DNA from: Streptomyces sp. 2114.4
GTDB lineage: Bacteria > Actinomycetota > Actinomycetes > Streptomycetales > Streptomycetaceae
Reading direction: 5' to 3'
Length of the DNA: 64,000 nt
NCBI RefSeq assembly: GCF_900187385.1
Contig: NZ_FYEY01000001.1
Coordinates: 4,774,001-4,838,000, forward strand
Position numbers and translations under genes: made by a program. This document shows positions 17,086 through 24,421 of this stretch, piece after piece (position 1 is the first letter of the stretch; every line of letters starts with the position of its first letter). The notes beneath the pieces are model-generated. The model saw nothing but the letters and a program-made list of their open reading frames with translations, was not told the DNA's origin and searched no databases.

Positions 17086-18209
17086 CACAAACCCAGCCCT
17101 TCAGCAATGATCTTCATCTGCATATCGGAGGTGCCGGAGTAGTACCGGCTGGCCACCGCGTCGGCCGTCAGCGCGAGGGCGCCCGTCTCCGGTAGCAGCG
17201 CGTAGCCGCCGTACAGATCCGGCAGCTCCTGGCAGAACCGGTTGAACTCCGTGCTGACGTGCAGTTTCGTCAAGGACGACCGGCTGTGTTCGAGCCGGTT
17301 TCCGTCGGCCGCCCGGGCCGTGGCGTAGAGCAGTTCCCGCGCGCTGGTCAGGCTCATGTGCATCCGGACCAGGCGTTGGCGGATCGTGTCGTACGAGCTG
17401 AGCGGCCGGCCGAACTGGCTGCGGGAGCGGGAGTGGTCGACCGCGTGGTGCAGTGCCCTGGCCATCAGCCCCAGGGCAGGCGCCAGGATGAAGGCACGCT
17501 CGTAGCGCATCGCATGCATGAGGACGGCGAATCCGCCGCCGGCGCCGCCCAGCCGGTCGGTGTCGTCCACCACGCAGTCGTCCATGAGCAGCGAACACAG
17601 CTGTGCGCCCGCCAGCGCGGACTTCTCGATCACCTTGCCGATCTGCAGGCCGGGGGTGTCCCGGGGGACCAGGAAGGCGGTGAGGCCGGAGAGCGAGCTG
17701 CCTTCGGCGGTGCGGGCGATGATCACGAAGATATCGGCGGTCGGTCCGTTGGTGACGAAGGTCTTGGCGCCGTTGAGCCGCCATCGCCCCTCGGCATCCT
17801 GCTCGGCGTGGGTCTGCAGGGACAGCAGGTCCGAGCCCGCGTCGTACTCGGTGGCGGCGAAGGCGCCCACGGCCGTGCCCGCCGTGAGGGGGTGCAGGTA
17901 CCTGGCGTGCTGGGCCTCGCTGCCGAATTCGAGAAGGGGCTCCTGGCAGGCCCACATCTGTGCCGCCATGGAGAAGGGCAGCCCGCTCAGCCCGCTCTCC
18001 TCGGCGAATGCCTCCAGGGCGAGGCAGGCCGCCTCGTAGCCGGCCCCGGCGCCGCCGGCGGCCTCGGGAACGGCCAGGGACAGCAGCCCCTGAGCGCCCG
18101 CCGCACGCCAGGCGGTGGCTTCTTCCGGGGCCTTTCCGGCCCAGGACCGCAATCCGGCAAGCCAGTTGGTGAACTCCGGACCGTGCGGGAGCTCTCGATC
18201 CTCCGTCAT
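17085..18209 (-). CDS. acyl-CoA dehydrogenase-like flavoprotein (PltE/RedW-type aminoacyl-S-carrier oxidase candidate)
   Basis: A 374-residue ACAD-fold protein. FAD-binding signatures are FAATEYDAGSDLLSL and WRLNGAKTFVTNGPTADIFV (N-terminal and beta domains); the C-terminal helical domain has RSRSQFGRPLSSYDTIRQRL and the closing ASRYYSGTSDMQMKIIAE. Family members remove hydrogens alpha,beta to a thioester. With its carrier and adenylation partners it resembles enzymes that oxidise prolyl-S-carrier to pyrrolyl-2-carboxyl-S-carrier, or otherwise desaturate a bound amino acid. ATG 18209 overlaps the GNAT stop (ATGA). Confidence 0.85.
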   Translation of the reverse strand: MTEDRELPHGPEFTNWLAGLRSWAGKAPEEATAWRAAGAQGLLSLAVPEAAGGAGAGYEAACLALEAFAEESGLSGLPFSMAAQMWACQEPLLEFGSEAQHARYLHPLTAGTAVGAFAATEYDAGSDLLSLQTHAEQDAEGRWRLNGAKTFVTNGPTADIFVIIARTAEGSSLSGLTAFLVPRDTPGLQIGKVIEKSALAGAQLCSLLMDDCVVDDTDRLGGAGGGFAVLMHAMRYERAFILAPALGLMARALHHAVDHSRSRSQFGRPLSSYDTIRQRLVRMHMSLTSARELLYATARAADGNRLEHSRSSLTKLHVSTEFNRFCQELPDLYGGYALLPETGALALTADAVASRYYSGTSDMQMKIIAEGLGL

Positions 18210-18655
18210 GTGCGGATGCCTCCGTCCCGGACGGGCCACTTGAACGCCTGGTGGGACTCCGTCAGCCCGAACCGCTGGAAGCTGGAGGGCTGCTGGCCCA
18301 GCGGAGCCAGCGTGAGCAGCTCCCGCCCGGTGCCCACACCGAGGTCGGTCGCCAGCCAGCCGAGGATGTCCTCGGCGACGCTGGTGCCCCGGTAACTGGG
18401 CCGGAGTTTGATCTCGTGCAGCATCAGCCGGACCTTGCCACCGGGCCGCAGCCGGCCGAGCGCGGTGAGCGCGAAGGCCGCGACGATCTGGCCGTCCGAC
18501 TCGACGACGTAGTGCGTGGTGCCGGGCGCCGTGTGCCGGTCCGACAGCCGGAGGGCGAACTCCTCGACCTCGCCGGCTCCGTAGAGCTCGCGGACGGCCC
18601 CGGCGTCGCCGGTGGCGGCCTGGCGGATGGTCCGCTGAGTTGCGGGACTATCCAC
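18206..18655 (-). CDS. GNAT-family acyltransferase
   Basis: A 149-residue GNAT-fold protein. Beta 4 and the acyl-donor loop appear as MLHEIKLRPSYRGTSVAEDIL, a variant of R/Q-x-x-G-x-G/A. The core VVESDGQIVAAFALTAL corresponds to beta 2-3. The altered loop suggests that the donor may not be acetyl-CoA. In this operon it may move the carrier-bound acyl group to a peptide amine, or acetylate the product for self-protection; both are inference. It overlaps its neighbours by 4 and 8 bases. Confidence 0.75.
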   Translation of the reverse strand: MDSPATQRTIRQAATGDAGAVRELYGAGEVEEFALRLSDRHTAPGTTHYVVESDGQIVAAFALTALGRLRPGGKVRLMLHEIKLRPSYRGTSVAEDILGWLATDLGVGTGRELLTLAPLGQQPSSFQRFGLTESHQAFKWPVRDGGIRT

Positions 18656-18926
18656 CGGCCACCGCCGACATGATCATCACGGTGGTCCGCGGGGGCACTT
18701 CGATGTCCGGGGTGCCGAGATCGCGGATGTTGTCCTCACCGACATAGACGCTGACGAAGGGGAGGAGCGCCCCCGCGCCGTCCGCCAGGCGCAGCCGCAG
18801 AGCCGGGTGGCGCTCGTACACCTTGTCGATGACCTCTTGGAAGGTGCCGGCCGGCACCTGGAACTTGGTCTCGCCGTCGGCGAACCGGGCGAGCGGGGTG
18901 GAAAGGATGATCTTTACCTCGGACAC
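18648..18926 (-). CDS. MoaD/ThiS-like sulfur-carrier protein dedicated to the RiPP cluster
   Basis: A 92-residue beta-grasp protein ending MSAVAGG, the bare Gly-Gly tail that is adenylated and converted to a thiocarboxylate. KIILSTPLARFADGETKFQV and LLPFVSVYVGEDNI match the MoaD/CysO fold. TfuA proteins hydrolyse ThiS-thiocarboxylate to feed sulfide to YcaO, so a private carrier in a TfuA-YcaO operon has an obvious role. The activating E1-like enzyme is not in the window and is presumably the housekeeping one. GTG 18926 is preceded by GAGAGGAG. A different carrier is encoded at 50746-51024. Confidence 0.85.
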   Translation of the reverse strand: MSEVKIILSTPLARFADGETKFQVPAGTFQEVIDKVYERHPALRLRLADGAGALLPFVSVYVGEDNIRDLGTPDIEVPPRTTVMIMSAVAGG

Positions 18927-18958
18927 TGCGTACTCCTCTCTGCGATCCGGCGGATGCG

Positions 18959-19768
18959 TCATTCGGCGGTGGCTGCCGCGGTGGCGGAGTGACGCGCCCG
19001 GTGGGCCTCCCAGCGCTGGATCGCCTCGTTGAGCTGGGAGTCGTAGTCGGCGTCCTTGATGAATCCGTGGCCCCGGCCGTCACGGAGCATGACCGCCCGG
19101 GCGCTCTCGTGACCGTGCAGGCTCCGGATGAGGGGGCGTAGGTGCTCCAGCGCGAAGTAGGAGTCCTTCTCCGACACCAGCGCATGCAGGAAGCGCGAGC
19201 TGCCGGGCGCGGCCCAGTCCTCGATGATGTCGGTCATGGTCTCCGGAGCGGCCATGCCGGGCAGGTGGCGGAACGGTGCGGCCTCCCGCTCCCACTGCGG
19301 AAGAACGGTGGGCTCGTTGTGCGGCGAGATGACGAACGCGAGGTCGTCGCCCCCCGCCCGCATGCAGTGCTTGAGTGCCGCGTATCCTCCGGACGACAGG
19401 CCGTGCCACACGGTGCCCTTGAGCCCGTGGCGCTCCAGCAGGGAGGCGCGCAGCTCGTACATCTTCGGTACGAACTCCTCCTCGCCCAGCAGGAACCAGC
19501 CGCAGCACGAGTCCTGGGTGAAGCGGTGGATGGGGTCGGAGAAGGAGAGGCACACGGACCGGTCCGCCTGTTTCCACTGCTTACGCGCGAACACCGGGGG
19601 GACGTGCTTCTCGATGCGGCTGAAGCCGTGGAAGAGGATGTGCAGATAAGGACTGGTAAGGGTCTCGGGTTCGGTCACCTCGTACTCGAGAACGTAGCCT
19701 TCCGAGTGCTGGAAGCTGCCCCGCTGAATGTTCACTGGAAACCTCGCATCACTGATCCTGCGCGTCAT
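18959..19768 (-). CDS. alpha/beta-hydrolase-fold protein
   Basis: A 269-residue protein with a serine-hydrolase nucleophile elbow GLSSGGYAAL (S125) and a late His in DGRGHGFIKD. LHILFHGFSR supplies the oxyanion-loop region. It could be a leader-removing peptidase, a thioesterase for the carrier protein, or an acyltransferase. The gene starts 11 bases after the YcaO2 stop and is followed by the sulfur carrier, so it belongs to the operon. ATG 19768 is used; a GTG at 19735 is an alternative. The family is clear, the reaction is not. Confidence 0.75.
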   Translation of the reverse strand: MTRRISDARFPVNIQRGSFQHSEGYVLEYEVTEPETLTSPYLHILFHGFSRIEKHVPPVFARKQWKQADRSVCLSFSDPIHRFTQDSCCGWFLLGEEEFVPKMYELRASLLERHGLKGTVWHGLSSGGYAALKHCMRAGGDDLAFVISPHNEPTVLPQWEREAAPFRHLPGMAAPETMTDIIEDWAAPGSSRFLHALVSEKDSYFALEHLRPLIRSLHGHESARAVMLRDGRGHGFIKDADYDSQLNEAIQRWEAHRARHSATAAATAE

Positions 19769-19779
19769 GGCCCTGGCGG

Positions 19780-20919
19780 TCAGGGGGAGAGGGTGCGCCC
19801 TTCCGCATAGGAGAGCCCGGGGCAGACGACCCGTACGACACTGAACGGATCGGCCGGCCCGGACAGCCGTACCGCGAGGGGGGCGTGGCCGGTAGCGTCC
19901 GTCAGCCGTTGTGTGACCACCGCCAGCTCCTCCTCCATGTCGTCGTAGCTGCCGCCGTGACCGCTCAGCGCGTCGTCGAGGCTCACCCCCTCGGCGTGGG
20001 GGCGGAAGCCGGGGTCCGCACTCGCGTCCCGAGCCGTGTCCTGGTCCGACGGAATGTCATCGCGGGTGGCGCTGATTTCGGTCAGCCGGCTCTGTACGGC
20101 CTCGGTGAGCGCACGGGACAGCGCGACACCGGGGTCCATGTGGCTGCCGGAACCGGCGCACACGAGGGGGAAGAGCGGCGACCAGACGAAGGCGGCGAAC
20201 GTCGGTATCCCCAACCGGTTCGGAATGCAGGTGATCTCGAACGCGACTCCGGCGTCGGTGAGCCGGCGCATCAAGGAGCGCAGATGGGGGTTGCGGACGG
20301 TCGCCGGGTCGATGAAAAGGCGTCCGGGGTCGGTACGGGACGGGTGGGCTGCCAGGACGTCCCGTTCGGCCGCTTCGTACAGCCCGTGGAGACATGCCTC
20401 GGGGAAGGTGTTTCCGGAGGCGAGTCCGGTGCTGCTCGTCTCGAAGAGACGGTGGCGCCAGTAGTGCTCTCCGCTGTACGAGAGCCGGACGAGGTCCAGC
20501 GGAACCGGTACCGGCCTCTCGTCGGCCAGTGAAGAGGCCCAGACCCAATCCAGTTCGAGCTGCTGGATCCACTCACCCGTCGTACGGAGGTTCAGATCGG
20601 TCAGGCAATACGGGAGACCGAGGCTCCCGGCCGTGGCGGTGAAGGTGTCGAGCGTGGGCCGCTCGGCGTACCACAGCTCAACGGATTCCATCACGGCGGA
20701 GAGCTTCGCGAGAATCGGCGAGGCACCCTTGCCCTGGGAGACGGCCAGGGTCTCGGACTCGGGCCGTACGGCGAGGTAGACAGGGATACCGATGTTGTCG
20801 AGGCGGGTGACGTCGGCGACCCGGCTGATGCCGTACTGACGCAGCCGGGGTGCGAGCCGGGCCCAGGTGGTCTCCGGCGCCACCGCACGGTGCGTCCCGG
20901 GCAGTCTGACCTTAGACAT
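19780..20919 (-). CDS. YcaO-domain cyclodehydratase/thioamide synthetase, cassette 2
   Basis: A 379-residue YcaO, a clear paralogue of the one at 9389-10525, sharing KVRLPGTHRAV, ETLAVSQGKGAS and HTxxTGLASGNTF-type blocks. Nucleotide-site motifs are SAVMESVELWYAER, EACLHGLYEAAER and EAVQSR. The C-terminus (GRTLSP) lacks PxPxP. The start is ATG 20919; upstream codons in the same phase are an arginine-rich shadow. It overlaps tfuA2 by 8 bases, exactly as in cassette 1. Expected to activate amides of the precursor at 22319-22435 for thioamidation. Confidence 0.92.
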   Translation of the reverse strand: MSKVRLPGTHRAVAPETTWARLAPRLRQYGISRVADVTRLDNIGIPVYLAVRPESETLAVSQGKGASPILAKLSAVMESVELWYAERPTLDTFTATAGSLGLPYCLTDLNLRTTGEWIQQLELDWVWASSLADERPVPVPLDLVRLSYSGEHYWRHRLFETSSTGLASGNTFPEACLHGLYEAAERDVLAAHPSRTDPGRLFIDPATVRNPHLRSLMRRLTDAGVAFEITCIPNRLGIPTFAAFVWSPLFPLVCAGSGSHMDPGVALSRALTEAVQSRLTEISATRDDIPSDQDTARDASADPGFRPHAEGVSLDDALSGHGGSYDDMEEELAVVTQRLTDATGHAPLAVRLSGPADPFSVVRVVCPGLSYAEGRTLSP

Positions 20920-22237
20920 GGCCGCGCGCTCCGCTCGTCCGGGCCGCTGGGGCCGTCTCCGCCGTCTCCGCAGTCCGGGCCGTCTGGCCGGACAAGTAGG
21001 CGAGCGCGAACGGACGGAAGGCACCGGCGGCTTGGCGCGGCGAGGGGAATCCCCTCCGGCCGCACTCCATGGTCAGCTCGCTGCCGGTGTCCACGTCCCA
21101 GATCCGCGCAAGCAGGCGTGTGCACACCGCTTCTCGGATCTGGCCGAGGCTGCGCCCGGGATGGGTTTCGAGGTGCTGCCGCATCTGTTCCAGCCAGTCG
21201 GCGACCCGGGCCCGGTCCTCGGCCGATTCACGGCGCAGCAGCAGCTTGGCTTCCCGGGGATCCGCCAGGTCGGGAAGCGGGCAGATGACCGCGGTGATCC
21301 GGGACCGCATCGCGGAGTCGTCGAGCCATGGGACGGCGACCGGGCCCAGCTGCTGCCGCACATGGCCCCGGAACCCGTCGGAGGCGGCTGGGGACCCGGC
21401 GGCGGACGAGCCGTTCAGGAAGTCCCACCAGACGTCGGGGAAGCCGGCGTCGAAGATTTGCTGGTAGGCGAGCCGGTGGTGCAGGTCAGGGGTGGCCGTG
21501 GCGAAGCGGTTGCGCCAGCGCCGGTGGTACTCGGTACGCCAGTCGCGTTCGCCGCTCGCCGCGCCGGGGGACGAGGGCTGCGCCAGGGTGTCGAGCCGTT
21601 CGGCGAGCGCGAAGGCCTCGAGGGCGTCGGCCCGCTTCTGGTCGAAGGCGTCCGGGTCGGCGCCCAAGCGCTGCTCGTACCAGTCGGCAAATGCGGTCTC
21701 GTCGCACTGCCTGATGAGGGAGCGCACACGCTCGGGGGTGCGCAGCGGGTAGTACTCGCTCTCCAGCCGCGCCATGAGGCGGTGGGCCGAATCCCGTCCC
21801 AGGACTCCGGCGTCGCAGCCGGCCAGCATCGCGGTGTGGAGGTTGACCAGGGGGATGTTGAGCCCTGCCGGCGAGCCGGTCTCGCTGTGGGCCACGCTCA
21901 CCGCGTCATCGCCCTCGAAGACGCCGGTGCGGTACCAGCGGTGGACACGGCCGACGCCGATCATGCCGAACCCGTCGAGTTCGGCCGCCCGCAGGGCGCC
22001 GATGCTGGCTGCTCCGATCACGGCGATGCCCCGCGCCAGGACGTCGAGGATCTCCTTGTGGCGCAGTGCCAGACGGTGGTGGTAGATCCCGTCCACGATC
22101 ACGACGACATCCCCCTCGGCGAGCGCGGCCGAGAAGAGGTCGCCGTGTTTGACCGGCCCGTGCAGGACAAAACCAGGGTGGCTCTGCCGTACGAGAGGTT
22201 CAGGGCACGACGGCCCAACGAACACATGAACCGCCAT
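20912..22237 (-). CDS. TfuA-like protein, cassette 2
   Basis: A 441-residue paralogue of the protein at 10518-11804. The core motifs VHVFVGPSCP, VDGIYHHRLALRHKEILD and GAASIGALRAAELDGF are conserved, including the candidate Lys and Ser of the hydrolytic pair, and the long C-terminal extension is retained (WRTEYHRRWRNRF, DVWWDFLNG). The start is ATG 22237, matching the TTG start of the paralogue. The precursor stop is 81 bases upstream; that gap has short GAACCG/CGGTTC arms but no T-run. Confidence 0.88.
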   Translation of the reverse strand: MAVHVFVGPSCPEPLVRQSHPGFVLHGPVKHGDLFSAALAEGDVVVIVDGIYHHRLALRHKEILDVLARGIAVIGAASIGALRAAELDGFGMIGVGRVHRWYRTGVFEGDDAVSVAHSETGSPAGLNIPLVNLHTAMLAGCDAGVLGRDSAHRLMARLESEYYPLRTPERVRSLIRQCDETAFADWYEQRLGADPDAFDQKRADALEAFALAERLDTLAQPSSPGAASGERDWRTEYHRRWRNRFATATPDLHHRLAYQQIFDAGFPDVWWDFLNGSSAAGSPAASDGFRGHVRQQLGPVAVPWLDDSAMRSRITAVICPLPDLADPREAKLLLRRESAEDRARVADWLEQMRQHLETHPGRSLGQIREAVCTRLLARIWDVDTGSELTMECGRRGFPSPRQAAGAFRPFALAYLSGQTARTAETAETAPAARTSGARGHV

Positions 22238-22318
22238 GCCCTGCCCCCTTTTTTCAGCGCTGTGCCGTCGAACCGAATTGCGCGGTTCAATCAGCACGAA
22301 CCGCCTGGCGTGACGTGA

Positions 22319-22435
22319 TTAGTCACGAACCTCGCTGTCGGTGATGACCAGCGGGGCGTCCGCGAACAGGCCCTCGAAGTCCTCGCCGGAGAGCTCCGCA
22401 ACGTCGCTGGCGGTGTCGAGAATTACCTCAGCCAT
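22319..22435 (-). CDS. RiPP precursor peptide 2 (TfuA-YcaO substrate)
   Basis: A 38-residue peptide starting MAEVILDTASDVA. The ATG has GGGAGAAAGAC directly before it. The leader motif ELSGEDFEGLFAD matches ELTREDFDALFAD of precursor 1 position for position. The tail is APLVITDSEVRD, sharing T, EV and D at the same positions as precursor 1. No Cys is present. Its leader is 12 residues shorter than that of precursor 1. It heads the long operon that contains cassette 2 and all tailoring genes. Confidence 0.85.
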   Translation of the reverse strand: MAEVILDTASDVAELSGEDFEGLFADAPLVITDSEVRD

Positions 22436-22588
22436 GTCTTTCTCCCAATCATTAATTGAGGGAAGTGCCGACGCTTCTGTAAGCGCCGACGGCACGCTAC
22501 CTCGTGCTCTGATCACTCGTCCAGAGGATTTATCGGACGTCCGTTCCCGCCTGCCGATGGACGTTAGTATTCCGTTTTCACGTCCCGA

Positions 22589-22604
22589 CTATTCGCGCGA
22601 ATAG
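22589..22604. promoter_or_regulatory. 16-bp perfect palindrome upstream of precursor 2
   Basis: CTATTCGCGCGAATAG is fully self-complementary and lies about 150 bases upstream of the precursor 2 start in an AT-rich stretch. Position and symmetry suggest an operator for the main operon. The half-sites GCGAAT/ATTCGC recur upstream of precursor 1. Confidence 0.6.
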
Positions 22605-23056
22605 CACGTTCAAAGAAAATGGTGACACGGTTTTGGAGTTATTTACCGAAGCTGCGGAATCGGCGATCATCTCTTGGTGGGAATCTTCCATTCCGTGGCC
22701 AACGGCAGAAGGGAGGAATGGGAGAATTCAATGAATCTGCAGGTCAGCGGCGTCGTGCGGGTCCGGACGGGTCTCGGTAGGTCTCGGTCGACCCTCGGTG
22801 GGCCGCGGCAGGCCCTCGGGTGGGCCTCAAACGGCCCTGGGGCAAGCCGCGCCGGCAGCGGGGCGAGCGAATCCGCGGGCGGCCCGGAGGGCTCTTGACG
22901 GTCGGTGCGACTCCATGCAGGATCTTGAAGTCGTGGAAGTCGAGCATCAGCCACGCGGGGTTTTGCGGCATGCGCGTGCGGCCAAAGGGCTCCCGTGGGC
23001 CGTCGTATGGCATCCACCCCGAAGGCGCAAAAAGGTAACCCATCGGGGGACTCGGA
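22605..23056. other. intergenic region between the RiPP cluster and the HTTM-like gene
   Basis: No gene here is secure. A 55-codon plus-strand frame (22731-22898) has GGGAG before its ATG but an unconvincing Ser/Gly/Arg-rich product. A 17-codon frame (23007-23060) overlaps the next start as ATGA and could be a leader peptide. A minus-strand frame from 23043 gives a protein-like start (MGYLFAPSGWMPYDG) but has no ribosome site. Short direct repeats of GGTCTCGGT lie near 22770. Confidence 0.4.
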
Positions 23057-24400
23057 ATGACTTTCCAGATCACGCCCATTGCTCTTGTCGTGGCCAGTCT
23101 GCTCTTTCACCAGGTCAATAGGCACTGGGAATATGGATTCTCGGGGGTGGGGAACCACTTTGCGCCGGTATTCGGAATGCGGCTGCCCCGCGCGGCGGCG
23201 GTTTTTGGCCAAGTGGTGGCCCTCCCGCTGGCTCTGCTGGCCGTCCTGAGCCTGCCCTCGCTCGGCGGGCGGGCCATCGCTGTCGTATTGGCCTTCTACT
23301 GGATGCTTGCGACGCACCGGCGTCTTTCCGACCATTCCTGGCTGGGGGCGGTGGCGGCAGCGGTCATGGCATTCACGCCGGTGCACCTGCATCCCGTCTT
23401 TGCGCAAGACGTCCTTGCCGGCGTCTACCTGACCGCGGCTCTGCTCAAGATCAATGACGAATACCTGTTCACCGAGCGGAGCGCGGGCCGGGTCGTCACC
23501 GCCCACTACTTCCGTCTGCTCGGCCTGCCGATTCACCGCCGGCTGCTGAAGGCCGTCCCGGCCGGGGTGATCGTGGCGGAGCTCGCCGCCGGCCTTCTGC
23601 TGTGCGTCCCGGGCGGGGTGCGCTGGAGTCTGTGGCTCGCGGTCCTCATGCACCTGGTCTTCGGAGTCTCGGGCAACTTCCCCTTCTCGGTGGTGGCCAT
23701 GGCGTTGTGGGTGACCGCGTTCTCCCCGGACGGCCGGGTCGAGCTGCCCGGTGGCTCCGGTCCTGTCTGGCTCGCGGCGCTGTCCACCGGCCTGCTCGCG
23801 CTGGCGACCGGGCGCACGGCCACCGGCCCCCGGTCACACAGCTGGCTGTACAAGGACTTCTACCAGGGGGCGGTATACGGGGCGCTGTGCGCGGTCGCGG
23901 TGTCGTCCCAAGCGCTCGGCCCGGCGCCCTCGGGCGGCCCGGCCACGCTCGTCCACGCACTGGTCGCACTGGCCTTCGTCCTGAACTTCCTGCTGGTCGT
24001 AGCAGGGGTGAAGCTTGAATGGAGCTTCGCCATGTTCACCAGCCTCCGCCCCTTCGGCCGCTCCTGGCTGGAACGCCACCGGCTGAAGAACTGGCCGCGT
24101 TACTACGCTCTGACACTCCCGGCGCGGATACCGAAGCGCCTGCTGCACGAGATCGATCCGCAGTTCGTCTATCTGGCGACCCGGAAGGAGAACGTCGTCC
24201 ACGAGGGCGTGGTCTACCACCTCGAGGCAGCGGCCCAGAAGTTCGATGTTTCCTTTGCACCGAGGCTGATGACGGTCGACCCCCGCGTCCGTGAACTCGT
24301 CCCCGCTCCCGCCGAACCGCCCCAGCCCGCACCCCGCAGGCGTTTCCTCGGCTATCCGGCCCTCTCGCCGAAAAGCCTGGACCAGCGCTACCTCGTCTGA
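23057..24400 (+). CDS. HTTM-like multipass membrane protein
   Basis: A 447-residue protein with about eight hydrophobic helices in its first 320 residues and a soluble C-terminal part. YLTAALLKINDEYLF resembles the conserved Lys-Asn/Asp helix end of HTTM (horizontally transferred transmembrane) proteins, related to vitamin-K-dependent carboxylase. The function of bacterial HTTM proteins is mostly unknown. GGGGGA precedes the ATG. It diverges from the RiPP operon and may assist export, immunity or modification, but only proximity supports that. Confidence 0.65.
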   Translation: MTFQITPIALVVASLLFHQVNRHWEYGFSGVGNHFAPVFGMRLPRAAAVFGQVVALPLALLAVLSLPSLGGRAIAVVLAFYWMLATHRRLSDHSWLGAVAAAVMAFTPVHLHPVFAQDVLAGVYLTAALLKINDEYLFTERSAGRVVTAHYFRLLGLPIHRRLLKAVPAGVIVAELAAGLLLCVPGGVRWSLWLAVLMHLVFGVSGNFPFSVVAMALWVTAFSPDGRVELPGGSGPVWLAALSTGLLALATGRTATGPRSHSWLYKDFYQGAVYGALCAVAVSSQALGPAPSGGPATLVHALVALAFVLNFLLVVAGVKLEWSFAMFTSLRPFGRSWLERHRLKNWPRYYALTLPARIPKRLLHEIDPQFVYLATRKENVVHEGVVYHLEAAAQKFDVSFAPRLMTVDPRVRELVPAPAEPPQPAPRRRFLGYPALSPKSLDQRYLV

Positions 24401-24421
24401 GGTGAGGACGCCGCCGGCCGC

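Noticed and set aside
9389..22435. Azole/thiopeptide-type (LAP) interpretation of the YcaO genes
   Set aside because: There is no E1-like partner, no flavin azoline dehydrogenase and no Cys in the precursors, and both YcaOs lack the PxPxP end. TfuA pairing points to thioamides.
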